From positions 4,774,001 through 4,838,000 of the forward strand of contig OX387605.1 in assembly GCA_947568835.1 (NCBI GenBank): 64,000 nt of DNA. The letters are read 5' to 3'. Under the pieces are notes generated by a model. That model was not told the DNA's origin. It saw only the letters and a program-made list of their open reading frames with translations, and made no database searches. The position numbers were made by a program, and so were the translations under genes. The stretch comes from Protonemura montana. Its lineage: Eukaryota; Arthropoda; Insecta; Plecoptera; Nemouridae. Positions 34,532 through 48,551 of this stretch are shown in pieces. Positions within the stretch are counted from its first letter, which is position 1. Each line of letters opens with the position of its first letter.

Positions 34532-37500
34532 TCGATTTCCAGCTTATGAAGTTATCTGAAAGCTAGTGCTTATATAAAAGAGCTTGTCTAAATTCAGTTT
34601 TGATAATAATTCTTTTCTTTAACCTTTCGATGACAGTTTTGAAATGCAAACGGAAAAACAATCTGATTTCAATTAAAAAGCACGGCCCTACAATAATCAT
34701 GTTTGGTTTGATTGGTGGCTACTTGTGCAAGTAGCGCTGCGGTCGCGTGGTCACCACATGTGATTAAACCTGTCACGAAATAGGGAGTGTCCTTTGAGGG
34801 CAGCAAAACAGAAGAATGAGGTTCCAGCCTCCTTGGCCTGGCCTTACAACTCGTGAGACAATGTCACATTTAAACATTGAAACATTTCGAATGTCAAATC
34901 TGAAGTTTTCCAAAGCTTACTGAAGAATCTTGCCTGATAGTCTTTATAGTTCCCTCTTCCAACACATTCTTAATTATCAATGTCTTGCGACTTTCATACA
35001 TCTTTTCTCACAGAGTTTTTCTTTTCTCTAAAAATTCCACTTATAAAGTCTCTCGGCTAGAATCTCGGCGGCGTTAGCTAGGATCTTAATTAACCTGACA
35101 CCACGCAGCTTATCTTAGCCCTCCAATTTCCGTATCAACTTTCGGCATAACACCTTGCTCAAGACACCATAGTGCTGGTCTATGATTAATTATAAAACGA
35201 ATTTCATCAACATTAATTACAACGCCGTATTTAGCACTGGCTTCGCTGCAATCTCGAATTATCGACTTTTTGATCGATGAAACGTGTACTGAGAAAAGTA
35301 ATCGATCGTTTTAAATTGAGGCAACTTTGCCTATGCGCGATAATATTTTTGTAATGCTTAGACAGTTCGGTTTGGAAGAAAGGGCAAGAAAACTCCAAAA
35401 TACGTGGCAAGAACAGAAAAAAACATCACGAATAACAAAATGCTTCCTTCTTCCATTGTTATGGAAGATTTAAATTTGATTTAAATTTAAGATTTAAAAT
35501 TTATATTAAATATTCAAGTTACACTCAACTTATAGCCAAATAACACCATAATGACGTTGCACTACACAGGTCTATTTTCTCCCAGATTTATCAGTTTCTC
35601 AGCTGAGGAACGTAAAAATGGTACCGTATTCCCAATTCTGCACAACTTCCCGACGGCATATGTCAAGACTTGCTCATTCAATGATTGCATGATTGCTTCA
35701 AATACCTCACGTCAGTTTTATTAAATCATAAATCAAAATATCCAACTAGAAATGCATGTTGATGAAGATTCATTTGTCCAGTTCTTTCCTCGGTTGGTAC
35801 ACAACTTGATATTTTCCTGCCTTACCCGACAGGTAGAGATGTCGGTCAAGGTCATCTAGGATCTCATCCATCGAGCGCAATGCTAACATATTGCATTGCA
35901 GGTTTTATATATATGTGACAGTTACTCCTCCGAACTAGCGTACCTTAGGAAATTTAATAAATTCTTAAAGGATGGACTCAATTTTCTTACCCTATTTAAT
36001 TTCAGGAAGCTTTCAAGCCATATCAGATAAATTTAAGGAGGCAATTATTGCTCCACTTCTCTCCTTTGGTCTAAAACATCTGCAAGTATCGCTTCCAAAA
36101 GTGCAATTAAACTTATCAAGTGAAGCAATGTCGAGCTTTTCAATGTCACATTGCAAAACGAGCCAAACAAACGAATTTATTCTGACATGAAATGCGTCAC
36201 TGCATACAAGTGCATAATATTCTCCATCAAGACAAGAGATTACTATTTTGGTCTCGAGCTACTGACTACTCTGTAGAGAGCAAAAAAACGCCAGTTCCCT
36301 GGTTGCTGGAATTCCTTCCTCTCCTTCTCACAGGTTAAGGTAATGCGCTTTTCCCATTCCAGCATGGTCCTCCAAGAACGCTTAGTTTGTCGTCTGGCTG
36401 CCGCGGGCTCTCGGGTGGTTTGTGGGAGGGGTAGGGGATAGGGGAGCAGGGAGCGACGTTCATATACACTGTATGTAATTAGCTTTGTCACGTTAAACGT
36501 CGGTTAATGAAGATGTCCCTTCAAGGAGGAGGCTGCATTCTTTTGGGATGGAAATGACTGCCTCTTGTTTTTCTTTGACATGATAAAAGAACTGTGCTGG
36601 TGTTGGGTTGAGCGGAGGTAGAGGGGGGAATGTAATTGATAGAGAAAAGCGTGTAATTTGTCAACATTCTTTCATAAATACAAAAAAAACAACGTTAAAA
36701 CTTCAAACGAGTCAAAAAGAGTCTGAGAGAAGACGCGCAAAATTCCTTGTTGAGCTAGAACTTGAGGGGAAATGTGATTGATTACGTTTACATAAAACTT
36801 TGAGCAGCCACTTTGAGGAGAAGGACTTTTTGCGGAAAGGAACGTGCCTAGTTTAACTGCTGATTATTTAGGTCAGCCGAGAATAAGATCCGAAAATTTG
36901 CGAAATAAGCACGCTTTTTGGATGGACCGCAAAATAAAACATCATATCCAACATCGATTATTCGTACAATTTCCGTTTCGTCGTCATTCATCATTCCATC
37001 CGGAAACGGGAGAAAATGTGACGCCACGTTGCGGAACACTTGGGCGAGGAGAAAGTAATCACGTGGGACAATTACCTGGGCTCTGTGCAGAACTGGCCCT
37101 GCAGCCAAAGAGCCAGCAGCGTCGACGCCACTAGTGCTATCTACGAATATGATAAAATAGGTTAACTTCATAACGATTCGCCCGCCCGACGCCCAATCGA
37201 TGGCGTCGGTAACACAGTCCTGCACCCGATCCCTCTAACGGGCGTCGCTGCAACCAGCAACACTATTTTAGTAACGAATAAAGACACTATCGAAACCGCC
37301 GAGGCGGACTTTTTCAAGCTTATAAAGACGCCTAATTGCTCTTTGATAACGAGTTATTAAATATAAATCTGTCTATGTATATACTGTTTGCTCGAAATAA
37401 AATACCCGTTATTTTTTTTGGCTTTTGTCATTAAATGTCAATAAGAGTTTACCAAAAATTGACAAAAAGCACGAAATGCGACTACCGATTGTTTCAATAG

Positions 37501-39749
37501 TAATAATGGAATTTATTCAACATATGATATTAGTTTTAGAAGAAAAATATTGGAAAAACTCTGCCAATCCTTTTATTATGTAATGAATGAATAATGAAAT
37601 TGCATTAAATAAAGTTGATGGAATGGCAATATATTTGTGCAATCATGGAGAGCAAATATTTGCTCTTGAATACGGTCAATCGAGTTGCAGCCTTTCAGCC
37701 TTCCACGTGTGAGGCTGGGATGCAGTATTCGCTTGGATTGCTTGATTGCTCACTTTCATCAACTGTAGATGAATTGAGATCACTTCGTGGCACCAAATGC
37801 TGTCACAGGACAACCAAAAACATTCGGTTCACGTGTTTTACTGCCGACCGACCAACCGACCATTTCACGGTGGCGTCGGTGTCGCCAACTTTGCCGGGTG
37901 GAAATCAATAAGGAATTTTCCAAATTCTCCTGCCAGTCTGTCTCTTTTCTGCGCCTCGAAAAGCAAACATGCTCAGGTCCTCTCCACCTGGAAACTTGCA
38001 TCAAGTCAGCTGTCACGTGTTTGCTTGGCATGTCGCTGAAGGGGGGTCGGTTTTGTGCGTCAATCAGCGAGACAAGAATGTTCGAAGTCTTTCCAGCATT
38101 TCCCTCTCAATCGTGTCTAAGCTTGGTTCTAATAGGCAAATTTGATTGAAATATTTCGATACTTATTGAAAATACATTGGCATTGAATCTTTTTGGTTCC
38201 CTTGAAATCTGCAAGAGAAGGACGACAATCCACAACTAGAAGCATCCTATTTTGAGAGTCCTTTGACAAAGGCCGTTCTGTTAAAATATAAAGTCACTTG
38301 GTGAAAAACATGGGAAATTGGTTCATAAATGCCTAAACGGTCACCTATGGGGACACGGTGAATTCATCTATTGAAAAATTGTGAAAAATGTATTTTTCCA
38401 CGTGAGAAGATATGATGCGATTTTTCGTCTGAATTCCAGTTCTCGCTTTTATTTTGTCCAAAAAACGGAATTTTGCTCACCATTTTATGAAAACAAACGC
38501 ATTTATGAAACAAATGTCACCAATGGCGACATTTTAGGGCAATATTTCCGACGGTAATGGAAATTTCTAAGCTGAATCTGTCCTTAAATAAAAAATTCGT
38601 TAATGACAAGCTTACCACCATTTAACAGGAAATAAATAAGTTTCACGTGATTGGCACAAAAAAATCCCAATTTAACTGGAGATCTAAAAAGACCCCACCC
38701 AGAACTGTCATGAAGTACCAACGGGAAACAATTGTCTTTAGTAGCAAAATAAAAAGAAACGTCTCTTGTCAGTCCTGCCTTGGAGCTACTGTTGAGGAGA
38801 CACTACACCGATGCAGCAAGCGACATTGAATGAGATTGACCTAATGCACCGAAGGGGCATTCGCTCGCCGTATCGATCGCCCCAATCGCACAACGGCGCC
38901 CCCGCGTTTGGGCGCCGGCACGTCTAGCACTTGCGAGCGCGCGTTCCGCTTTTATCCCGACTAGAATCTTTAATATTATTAGACGGGATCACTCCAGCTA
39001 GCAAAGCGTGAACATTTTGATAGTGGATACTGGATACGGACTACCATCATGGATACCGTAAGCGTCGTTTTATCAGGTTGTTGTAACATATTTTGTGTCC
39101 ATGTATATGCCGCGCGGGTGATGTTCATCAGGCCCTCGAATTGAGTGACCCATTTACGGATTGGAAATATTCGCGTTGTTTCCATAGACTGCTTTGTAGG
39201 GCGTGCATAAATTTATTTTATTTTGGCATTTGTTGTTCGAGCCGGGAAAGATTAGCTTTTTTTATGAGCTGATATTGGAAGAACTTAGCAGAGAAGAGGA
39301 GCGATCTCATTCACAATTCCCGTCTCTAAACTGGCTTAATAGTAGCGCAAAAACAAGGAGCTATCTAATACCAACATCCAAAGAAAAAGAAATGCTCTAT
39401 AAAAGGCCAAGCGTGTTACCAAAAAAAGATCTTCAATCCGATAAATAAATCAAAAAACTTTACAACTTATAGTATTCTTGTCTTGATGTCCACGATTAAC
39501 ACGATCTCCCAAGATTCTTCCCACTCATACCACACTAAAATTGTCAGGGCGTAATATTTAAGGTGCATTCCCTTTATAAATCCATATACCAAAGGTCATC
39601 GCTCTTATAACGTGCATCCGCTCCAGGTCCACGGGCGATCTCATCAGATGATCCCATCACAGCACGGGTGACCGGTCACAATTCCACTCGACCTCCCCTC
39701 CCAACGCTATCCCGGGAACAAGAAAGTACAACACACTATGCTAACGCGA
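34532..39749. other. Noncoding, no gene seen
   Basis: No exon was recognised. Holds a TATA-like TATATAAAAG at 34571-34580 with TCAGTT 23 nt further on, an AT-rich self-similar patch (ATTTAAATTTGATTTAAAT) near 35470, a TCAAGGTCA site at 35846-35854 and a CpG-rich patch at about 38850-38950 beside ATTATTAGACGGG. Overlapping frames at 36844-37225 and 37780-38149 are unrecognised. Confidence 0.4.
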
Positions 39750-39806
39750 CCTCACCCTAACATAGTCGATATCACCACGAGCAAAGGTCCCCGGTTCGAT
39801 TCCAGG
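39750..39806 (+). mobile_element. tRNA-headed SINE remnant
   Basis: A degenerate box A (TAACATAGTCGATATCAC) is followed after 16 nt by a near-perfect box B region (GGTTCGATTCC) preceded by GGTCCCC, as in tRNA-Val-like sequences. The anticodon arm is shortened in the same way as at 29373-29470, which argues that both come from one SINE family and not from independent tRNA pseudogenes. The body after ATCGGGTTTTG is not recognisable. Confidence 0.5.
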
Positions 39807-42739
39807 CATCGGGTTTTGCACCGCAGTTTGCTTACAGTTGAACGCTCGATGCAATTGTAGACAACGGCGCACTCTTTTATCGGTTGCTGGTGCCGTTTTT
39901 TCTGTTGTTTTGGCTTCTGAGGTCACCTTTGGCACTGAGACGCGAGCTGTCACGCAATTCAGCGGTTACCATGCCAGGCAGCGCTGTGATAAGGATCGCA
40001 TCTCGTGACAGTCAATTTGTGATGTAATGATTTAGGTGTTGTAATTCTAGCCTAGCGGCCTAGCTGCCTTTTCTCTGTGGAATGCATGTAACACGAATCA
40101 GAATTACCTATATGGCTGGTATTGACAGACATGGCTTAAATAATCAGTCAGTTTTGGATATCCATGGTAATATCGACAGTAGAACATTATTTGAAATTAA
40201 ATTGATAATGTAAATAATGTACCGGACCAAACAAAAATGATCTTGCGGTAGCATTGAAAGATTATCGATCAAGATATTTTGTTTCAGGTATCTTAGCTAC
40301 ACGGTATTTTACTCGTACACAAGGCTGTGCTTTTTGTAAAACAAAATGCGAAGTTTTAATGAAAATACGGCTATCCTTCATCTAGAATCGTGATTCGTTT
40401 TTGTTTAATTTCCGCTACCATGTTAATACAAAAAAAAATCAGGCTAAAAAACGATTTTAAATCAAAATCACGCGTCTCATTATCGATTAAATTCCACGTA
40501 TCACTAATTTTCATTTGCCGATTAATGATGACAACTTTAAAGCTAGCAGCGTCAAAGTGAAAACAGCAGCGACTCGTTCACCTCTCAGTTTTATTTGTAA
40601 GCGTACACGCACCACTCGATGCGTTACCGTGTCAGTAGTAATGACAGTCGGTGCTTGTTGCAAATTCGTGCTTAGTTGCGAAAGCCACGCACATGCGTGA
40701 GATCGAATCGCTTGGCAGATGCCACACAGTAATGTGATCCCAGTCGGGAAAAATAGACCATTACAAGTGAAATACAAAAAAAAAATAGTTCTAAGTACCT
40801 ACTGTATGCGTTTCTCTTTTAATTTTTTAAAGCGTGTGTTTTACTTGAACGAGTAAGTATTGCCAATGTTCAGTAATGAATTACAGCAGATTTTCTCGGT
40901 CCTAACATACCTACAATGCCATCTTCTGTGAGGTCTGACAGTAGCAGCATGCATTTTAGGTTTAATTTTACATTTTAATGTTCGCGTGGTTGAGATTTGT
41001 GATCGATGGCGTTTGTATATCGAGTTGACATTTGCATCATCCATGCGCAAATCGATAAATTTATCAGAACTTGCATTTTTTATGGAAAGGCACACAATTT
41101 TAAGTTAGGGTAGGTTAGATTCCAAACTGGAGTCTCTCAAAGCTACTTAGCAAAAAGTCGAAAATTCTAGTTTGAAATTTTAAGCTGAAACCGGCACCTC
41201 CACCCAAATTGCAATTATGTTTTCTCATGCCCAGAATTACAATTTTCTTAACGGCTTGATAAAGTGTGAGTTAAATCAGTTTCCATGGCTAAAACCAATC
41301 GCAGGCAGCTGCTTCTGTGAGTTTAAAGCTTAATTCTGAGTTGACAAATATTTTACCACCGGGCCTTTAAACAACAATTGTTGAACAAAATTGTTGTTCT
41401 TGCACGTTCGTGTCCGTACAGCTTATTGATTAGTTTCGCTAGAACTCGTTACAGCGTTTTTAGACCTAGTTTCTAGTTATCGAAGATTCTAAGCTTTGAA
41501 GGGACCAATGTTTTAGTCGTCGATATTTACGAGCTCAGCAATAACGTAACAAGCAAAAATTGAGAGGTGCTTTCATTAAGGTAATGGATTGCACATACCA
41601 ACAGAAGATGACAAAGAGGACATGTAATTAATGGCTAGAGTGGAGGTTCCAATTGAAAGAAGGTCTCCCAATTTTCTCACATCGCTGTCAAGCAAATGGA
41701 TTATTTTCTGAAATATTAAAACACAGCGGTGGTTTGAGATATTGGTCTTATTATTTAGGGATAGTGATTAAAAGGGCGTGGAGACTGGAAGAAAGGCTTT
41801 CGACGATGTCACTAATTTATGTAGAGGTTGGGTTGATGAGAGTCCTCGGCCGAGATCACCTTTACGTGGAGGTGCCAGGTTCAGCTTTGAAAAACATCCA
41901 AGCTTCAATCCATAATTTATTTTTCATAATATTTCCGTATTTTTATTTTGTATCTCATGCTGTGTCTCTAATTATATAACTTAATTATTTGTTAAGTTCT
42001 GTGGGAAAAAATCCCTTCATTGTGGAGTTTAAATTTGGTTAAGATTTTACAAGAAGACGAGTTTCAATAGAAGTAGCATGTAAACAAAACCTGTGTTGGA
42101 TTGGTATTGAAGGACGAGCGCGCAGTGAATTTGTAAAAAACAATGGTATTCTGATTTTCAGTGAGTTGTGAAACTGCGCCCGGCCCGCGATCTGGAGTTG
42201 GTCTGCGCTTCGAACCTTGTGCGGAGTAACTTTTCATACAAGCCGTGCGATAGGGGGCATCATACGCCATGCCCAACTTTACGTCAGTTGGGGGAAAAAG
42301 GAGAGATATCAGGTGAGTTATCTTTTTGACCAGATGTTGTCGTCGCCCATTTGATTCGTCAAAAGTACTCTGGCCCAATCAAATGTAGTGGCAAGATAGA
42401 AATATTCGCGTCGATACTTTGCCTAAACGCTTAAAAGCGAATTACTTTTACAAGTGCAAACATTTTTTTTTTTGGATTTGCTTTATTTCTCTTACATAAA
42501 AGCTTTCCAAATCTTATAAAATATGTATCTTTACTCCCGAAAGTCTAGCAGACTCCAGAGCGCAGTTTCGCTCTAATTTCAGTTACGAAAAAACCCACCG
42601 CACCCCTCCGCGTTTTTACCAAAGGCCCGGCCTGCACCCTAAAAGATCTCCAAGCAGCTTTCTGGCTTTGCAAACGCACCCATCGGTAGCCGAATAGCAC
42701 ATAGCTCTCAACTCTTGAGTGTATCTACCACAGTGCTAA
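39807..42739. other. Noncoding, no gene seen
   Basis: No exon was recognised. A near-palindrome AACAACAATTGTTG with TTGTTGTT lies near 41371-41400. CCGGCACCTCCACC at about 41195 recurs at about 47829, and CACGGCACCTCCACC occurs at about 14595, without clear further similarity. Confidence 0.4.
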
Positions 42740-42810
42740 ACCCGAGACCGCAGCTCCGGCAATTTGAACCCTGACTTTGTAAGCCGCTTTACCAGCCACC
42801 AATCTATATG
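42740..42810 (-). mobile_element. tRNA-like head, probable SINE remnant
   Basis: On the minus strand GGTGGCTGGTAAAGCGGCTT resembles a tRNA D-arm/box A. AGGGTTCAAATTGCC, about 15 nt on, resembles box B with one inserted base. No cloverleaf can be closed, so it is not a functional tRNA. It differs from the heads at 29.4 and 39.8 kb, so it may represent another family. Confidence 0.35.
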
Positions 42811-43658
42811 CATATTAGCTACGATCCATTTGAGGTGATCCGAGCACGCTTTATTATTACACCTGCCTGAGCGCCTAGGCGCGCACAAACCCTCAAACCT
42901 CTCCCTAACGCCATTTTGTTTTTCTTTTGCGTCTTGAATGTGGTGTAATAATTAGTATTGGTAGATATGTAGACGTCGCTTTGTATGCATGTGCCTCGAT
43001 GTTTTGTAAGTGGGAAGTCAGAAGGGTGACATTTCCTCAACTTTTCCTTACAAATACCCCATGGATTCACGAAACTTGGGTGTGATTTTCTTGCGGCCTA
43101 TAAGCCTCCGAGTGCGGAAAATCTTGTGGCTGTTACACTGGTTTTCTAGATGATTCTTTGGCGGTTGATTACTCTGAATCGTGAATCTGGGCTGGGCCCA
43201 TTGGCTCTTGGGACAAGGGGGAAAAAGTGGCCGCTATTTTAGCTCAAAACGCTCAACTCGTCCTCCTCGCGACTTGCTTCTTAAAAGGTCGTCAAGCTAT
43301 TTGGTATTACTCCCTAGCAGCTTTTACGCGATAATTATTCGGCCTCGTTGTACAATGAGCGCTTCGACGGTACGTTTTGGCGTGGAAAAAGGCACTTTTC
43401 TTGGCATTGACGAATTATTACCAAGATGATCAAGATTTACGTATTATAGGTATCATTGGAGATATCTCAGGCATCATAGATAACTCTAACATAGAATGGG
43501 TGTAAAAAAATGAACAAGTGAATTATTAAAATTGTTCAAAAAAAAAAAAGAATGGAACAATTCTTAACAATAAAATGTAATGTATACCTTATAGTAATTC
43601 TGGTAGCTTCTAGCTAAATAGAACTTTGAAACTTAATATATTAAATGGACTTTCACAG

Positions 43659-43678
43659 TTTTTTTTTTTTTTTTTTTT
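43659..43678. repeat. Poly-T tract, 20 nt
   Basis: Twenty T residues; read on the minus strand this is a poly-A stretch, but no recognisable retroelement body precedes it. Confidence 0.85.
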
Positions 43679-44398
43679 AATCGAGGAAAGGATTTTCTGA
43701 ATATGCTTACGCTATTTTTAAAGCGTTGATATGTCTTTGGGTGCAACACCTGATAGTCGAAGATGGAAGTTTTCACTTTTTTACATAATGCATGATCGCG
43801 CAAAATGGCATTGAACATGGCAGCGATATTGCACTGTGTTTTCAGCCCCTCAGCCAGCAGCAAAACTCGCTTGTAAACGGAATTTTTCAAATAAACTGCG
43901 TTTCAAATGATATCGTGTGTTCGGGGTATGATTTGGGAAGGGAATTATGCTAACCCTGTGGTTCTGGTATCGGGGGAATCCAGCAACTGAAAGAAATGGT
44001 CTTTGTTTTTAACTAGCAGGGCGCTCGGAGAGATAGCAAAGTAATTAAAAAACTAACTCGTGACAATGGTAATACGATATCGATGTAACCACTCCGTTTT
44101 GCATGTACCACCTTGTGCATTTTCTGATTATATTTTGCAAGATCGACATTAAAATGTGCCGCAAGTTCATCCGACGTTATTTATTTCAGATATCGATTTG
44201 TATTGCCGCAAGGTGCGTGCAATTAGAGTGGCTATAATGAAAATAGTTTCAATGAAACAAGAACAAAAAACAACATAGAACTGTTGAAAATAGTTCATGG
44301 TATACAAATGCAGCCCACGGAAGAATGCACGCCAGACACGGGCTGATTCGCGGAAACTTGGTTGAGTGCGCGCGTGGGCGCTGAGCTTGCGCCCTTTA

Positions 44399-44406
44399 TG
44401 ACGTCA
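44399..44406. promoter_or_regulatory. CRE-type palindrome TGACGTCA
   Basis: Perfect cAMP-response-element/bZIP consensus; other perfect copies are at 13704, 19357 and 63215. Binding is not shown by sequence alone. Confidence 0.3.
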
Positions 44407-44423
44407 GAGATCTCCCATCCCCT

Positions 44424-44445
44424 CCCCCCCCCCCCCCCCCCCCCC
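44424..44445. repeat. Poly-C tract, 22 nt
   Basis: Twenty-two C residues followed by ACCACCACC; G-rich strand is minus. Confidence 0.9.
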
Positions 44446-47400
44446 ACCACCACCTACACCCAAAGCAAGACCACCCCCAGCACCGTGCGGCCAACAGTCA
44501 CCTCAAAGAACTAGGCTAAGGATATTTTTGTGCGACGTAACTTGTAAGTTTTGTTTGATCCATAATTCAAGAAAGCAATTTCACACCCAAAAAAGGGAGC
44601 GAGACAGATTTTGAAACTTACTTTCGCGAAGTTTATATAATATTATCTCTTACACCCTTCAAGTCAATGAAATTAAAGCAGATATCAGATTTTAACTTCG
44701 CAGCAGAATATTCATTCAAGTGCATTTTATATAATCGATTAGTAAGGCAAATAATTAAAGTGAAGTAAGGGTAATTTTCGTGCAAATATTCTAAAAATTG
44801 ACTGTTAAAAGAATTTATTTTACTTGGCTGTCAACACGGATGCTTTGAAAAGGATGTGTGCGTATCAGCAATTTTACCTAATAACCAATATTTGAAAGAG
44901 AAATAATTACATCACACTGGCAAATCCCTGGCATGCCTTACATAATTCCCACTGGTCCCGTACAATATCGTTCCCTGTCATGCATTCTTGCACGCTTTCC
45001 CCCCAAGTAACCACCGGGACAGCACACATGCGGCGTCCCAAACCTACCCACCTTATCTCACTACTGCAAGCATTTCCCGACTTTTCCCATGCAATTCGTT
45101 ATCGCGGTGAATTATGCGACATCACGCGAAGGTCACGCACGCCAAATCACCTAGCTAGTAGGCAAGTTCAACGCACACACTATACAGTGGCACGCACTTG
45201 CACGCATTTCCACATTGCACTTTGCTTATCATATGTCGTCATCTACCCAGAGATTATCTCTAGCAGTAATTGTGTACCTAAACACCTATAGCAATAAATA
45301 GCATACAAATACATATGTTGAGTGCAGATGGAACGATAAAAGTGGAATTTGATATGCAGCTGAATTTCTTCAGTCGTGGGCGCATTGGTTGGTTCTTGAA
45401 AATGCCTTGTTTCTCTCTTTGGCTAGTCTCGACCATTTATCGCCACGGTTCACTTTTTTTTAACAGAACTGCAATAATATCATTGTAGAGATTGGAAATT
45501 TGGGACGAGGGAACTTCACTTCTTGGACGACTTTAGGGGCTCTAAAAAAATGGGTGTAGGTTTTTGTGAAAAATTCTTACAAAACTCACTTGACTAGTTG
45601 AGACTTAACGTCTCAAAATTCCCATCCGATATTTGGCAGGTTATTTTTGTGTATGTTTCCAGTTGAAAGTTAATAATGTTATTTTAATTATGGGTTTTGC
45701 GCGTCAAAATGCAAAATTCAAACACATTGCGATTATGAAAATATTTATAAGGGTACCGATAATACCGATGGTACCAATAGTGTGTAAAATACCGATACCA
45801 GAAGTTTGACAACGAATTCGTGGCAAGGAAATGAACGAAACGCCCGCTGTGTTTTATAGAAACAAATATTTTGAACTAGTTTTGTTAAAACGACATTTTC
45901 TTTGATAGCTTTTACTTTTTTTCCTCCTATACGAACATACGAAATTACATACATTTTCTTCTTCATTATCCAACGGACAAATTAAATAGCCTCGATAAAA
46001 CAAAATCATGTGGTACATCCACAATCCATCACAAACTCTATAAATGAACATTATCGCCTCTTTTTTTTTATGATTGTGCAATCATCCCCATTACAATTGT
46101 AATAGCTATAACATTGCACGAAGTATATACATTCTAAATTTAGGACAGCCACAATTACCCGCACGCTAAAGGTCTGTCTTTCGAAAATTGCTTTCATCGA
46201 GCTAATGTAAAACGGCATGGAATAGAGTGACGGTGTGTTTTTCAGTTTTGACAATTTTATCACAAACACAGCCTTTAGCCACCTACCAGGTACCCGTTAC
46301 GCGTACCTGCAAGAGATGCATTTCATAACTGAAGAGCTGGCAAATGTTGACTCTCGTTCTGTCTGTCCCGTTTTGTTTATTCTGGTGAGCACCTTGGCGA
46401 TACCGTGCGTTGAAGGGGATTGGTGACTGGTGAAGGGGGGCGGGGGAGTGGCTTGGTCTGTTACAACTGTACAATAAATCGACGGGGGAGTTTTCCTTTT
46501 TGAAAAGAAAATACGAAACTTGGTGACGGAATATTTGTTGGGGACATGTCAAGATAAGGCCCAGAGGTATAGCAGACAATTGTTGTTCAAAATGCAAGAT
46601 TTCTTTAAGGTGGCCCATCGATTATTTGAAAATTGGAATAGATACTGAATTAACCTCGTTAATCAGTTATCACTGATACCCATCTATGAAGCCAGATCTC
46701 CAAACATGCTGGTACATTATACTGGTATCCATTACCTATATACGCTCTTATGGGCCAATGTAGCTAGAAAACTGCATATCAACTGTGTTTTTGTTGTTGT
46801 TGTGGGTTTTATGCTAAATACACAATTTGTTTTGGATTACTTAGCCAAAAAAAAAATCAAGTTTTGTCATAAACATTGAATTGTTCGATCCTCGCAATCT
46901 CATTTAGGCAACTGCAATTCTGATTTTCAAAAAAAAAAACTCTACTCTTCATAAGTGCACCTTTATTATTTACAACCCCAAAAGATTCTAAGACACTAAA
47001 ATAATGTGCGTTTCGTATCAATCTAAATACGCCCGTCACTTCGCTGTCACGGTTTAATACGAAGCCCCATGTGTAATGTGTGTGAACTTTCCGCTCCCAG
47101 TTTCGCCCACGTACTCTAAGCCATGTCAGCTTGGGTGCGAAGAGACGACCAGAGGTGGTGTGTAGCTCTAGCAACAACATCTAGCAAGAACATCTAGCAA
47201 CATCTAGCGTACGTGGCGGTCATGCCACAAGCAGGCGGGGGGTTACGACAGGCTGTTCGTTGCGTGCACGTAAGCGTCGGACAACGCCGAGAGAAAAAAA
47301 CGCAGTCTTGCATACCCGGGCGTCCCGTGTCGTAGACAGCTAGTCGGCATGCCATTTCTAGATTAACTCTATTTGGGAAATTTCGACTTTTGTGTGTGTT

Positions 47401-48519
47401 TTTTTTACTTCTTTCAAGATAGGGCGGCTTGTCAAACAGATATTTATGTTTGGTGCAGCGTCAAAGTGACTGACACACGATTGTGTGGTTGTTGACCCAG
47501 GTGGTTTGTTGAGAAATTCTGAGTAATCCGATTTCGGTTTCACAGATTTAAGATGGTATCACGGGTTCTGTAAATTTTCGATTCCTCTGCTTCGGACACC
47601 TAATAACAACTTTGTCCGGCTACGGGTCGGATCTGTAAAGCAAAGTTGAAGCTTTACCCTTGCAAATTTAGGGGATATGCCGTTATCACCATGGTGACAA
47701 CCCTTAAAAATCTGGTACCATTGTCTGTGATTGGCTGATCTTAATTAAGCTCCGGGGGGTGTCTCCACTCTATTTTGATCCAGGCCAAAATAAAAACAAC
47801 ACGCTATTGTGGATAGAAAAGCTTTTGTGGAAACCCGGCACCTCCACCGAAAAAAAAGGCCAGATTTACTCAAAATGAACAGCGCCATCGTATTTCGTAC
47901 TCAACGTTTCTCGCATCTGTTTTTATAAAAAAAAAAGGAGTTGCACTTTCACATATTATATTTCATTTCTTTCATGTGAATGTGGTGCAAAAAAAAAGAA
48001 CACACTTTTCTATTAGCGTAGAGTACCAAGGGTGGCTTTTGTATAGAACTGCGAGTCAGTCACTCTATAAAATGCTTATAAAAAGGTGTTCACACCGTGC
48101 ATATTAATGCATTTTAATAGAAAATGCAGCTGCTTAAGCATTAATTTTCCAAGTGGTAACAACAAAAGAGGCGAGTGCATTTTGGTCCCTTGGCCCAATT
48201 GTATTTCTCTGCGTTTATGTGGATAAGACAAAAAAGAGCGGGTCAAAATGTTGAGATCATAATTGCAAATTGATTTCCCCAATTTCTTAGTCATCTACGC
48301 TTTGCTCCATATTGTAATTAATAACGAGGGTTGTTTTGTGCGGCGTGGGCGTTGTCATCGAGGATGTGTTTTTCCTCCACTTTACACGGATGTCTCGACA
48401 CAGCGGCCGATGCCAGACAATATGCAGAACACGAAATTGCGCGCCACCTCTCCGCCTTCTCTTCTTTACGGCGCTAATCAATATGTGCACGACCACGGAC
48501 AGTCGACTGTCGTCGTCTT

Positions 48520-48551
48520 CGCTGGCGTCGGCGTCGGCGTCGGCGTCTTGT
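48520..48551. repeat. (GGCGTC)n short tandem repeat
   Basis: About five hexamers of GGCGTC. They make the frames across 48263-48736 on both strands look acidic (DADADAD) or glycine/valine-rich; these are not taken as genes. Confidence 0.8.

Larger units (their letters stand above)
42811..48519. other. Noncoding, no gene seen
   Basis: No exon was recognised in 5.7 kb. Holds a 20-nt T tract (43659-43678), a 22-nt C tract (44424-44445), a TGACGTCA palindrome (44399-44406), a CpG-rich patch at about 44320-44410 and clusters of ATCTAGCAA words at 47160-47210. Frames up to 111 codons are unrecognised. Confidence 0.4.

Noticed and set aside
34571-34599. TATATAAAAG plus TCAGTT as a plus-strand core promoter
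   Set aside because: Spacing is somewhat short for TATA to start site and no recognisable gene follows; it lies downstream of the orphan ORF, so it cannot drive it.
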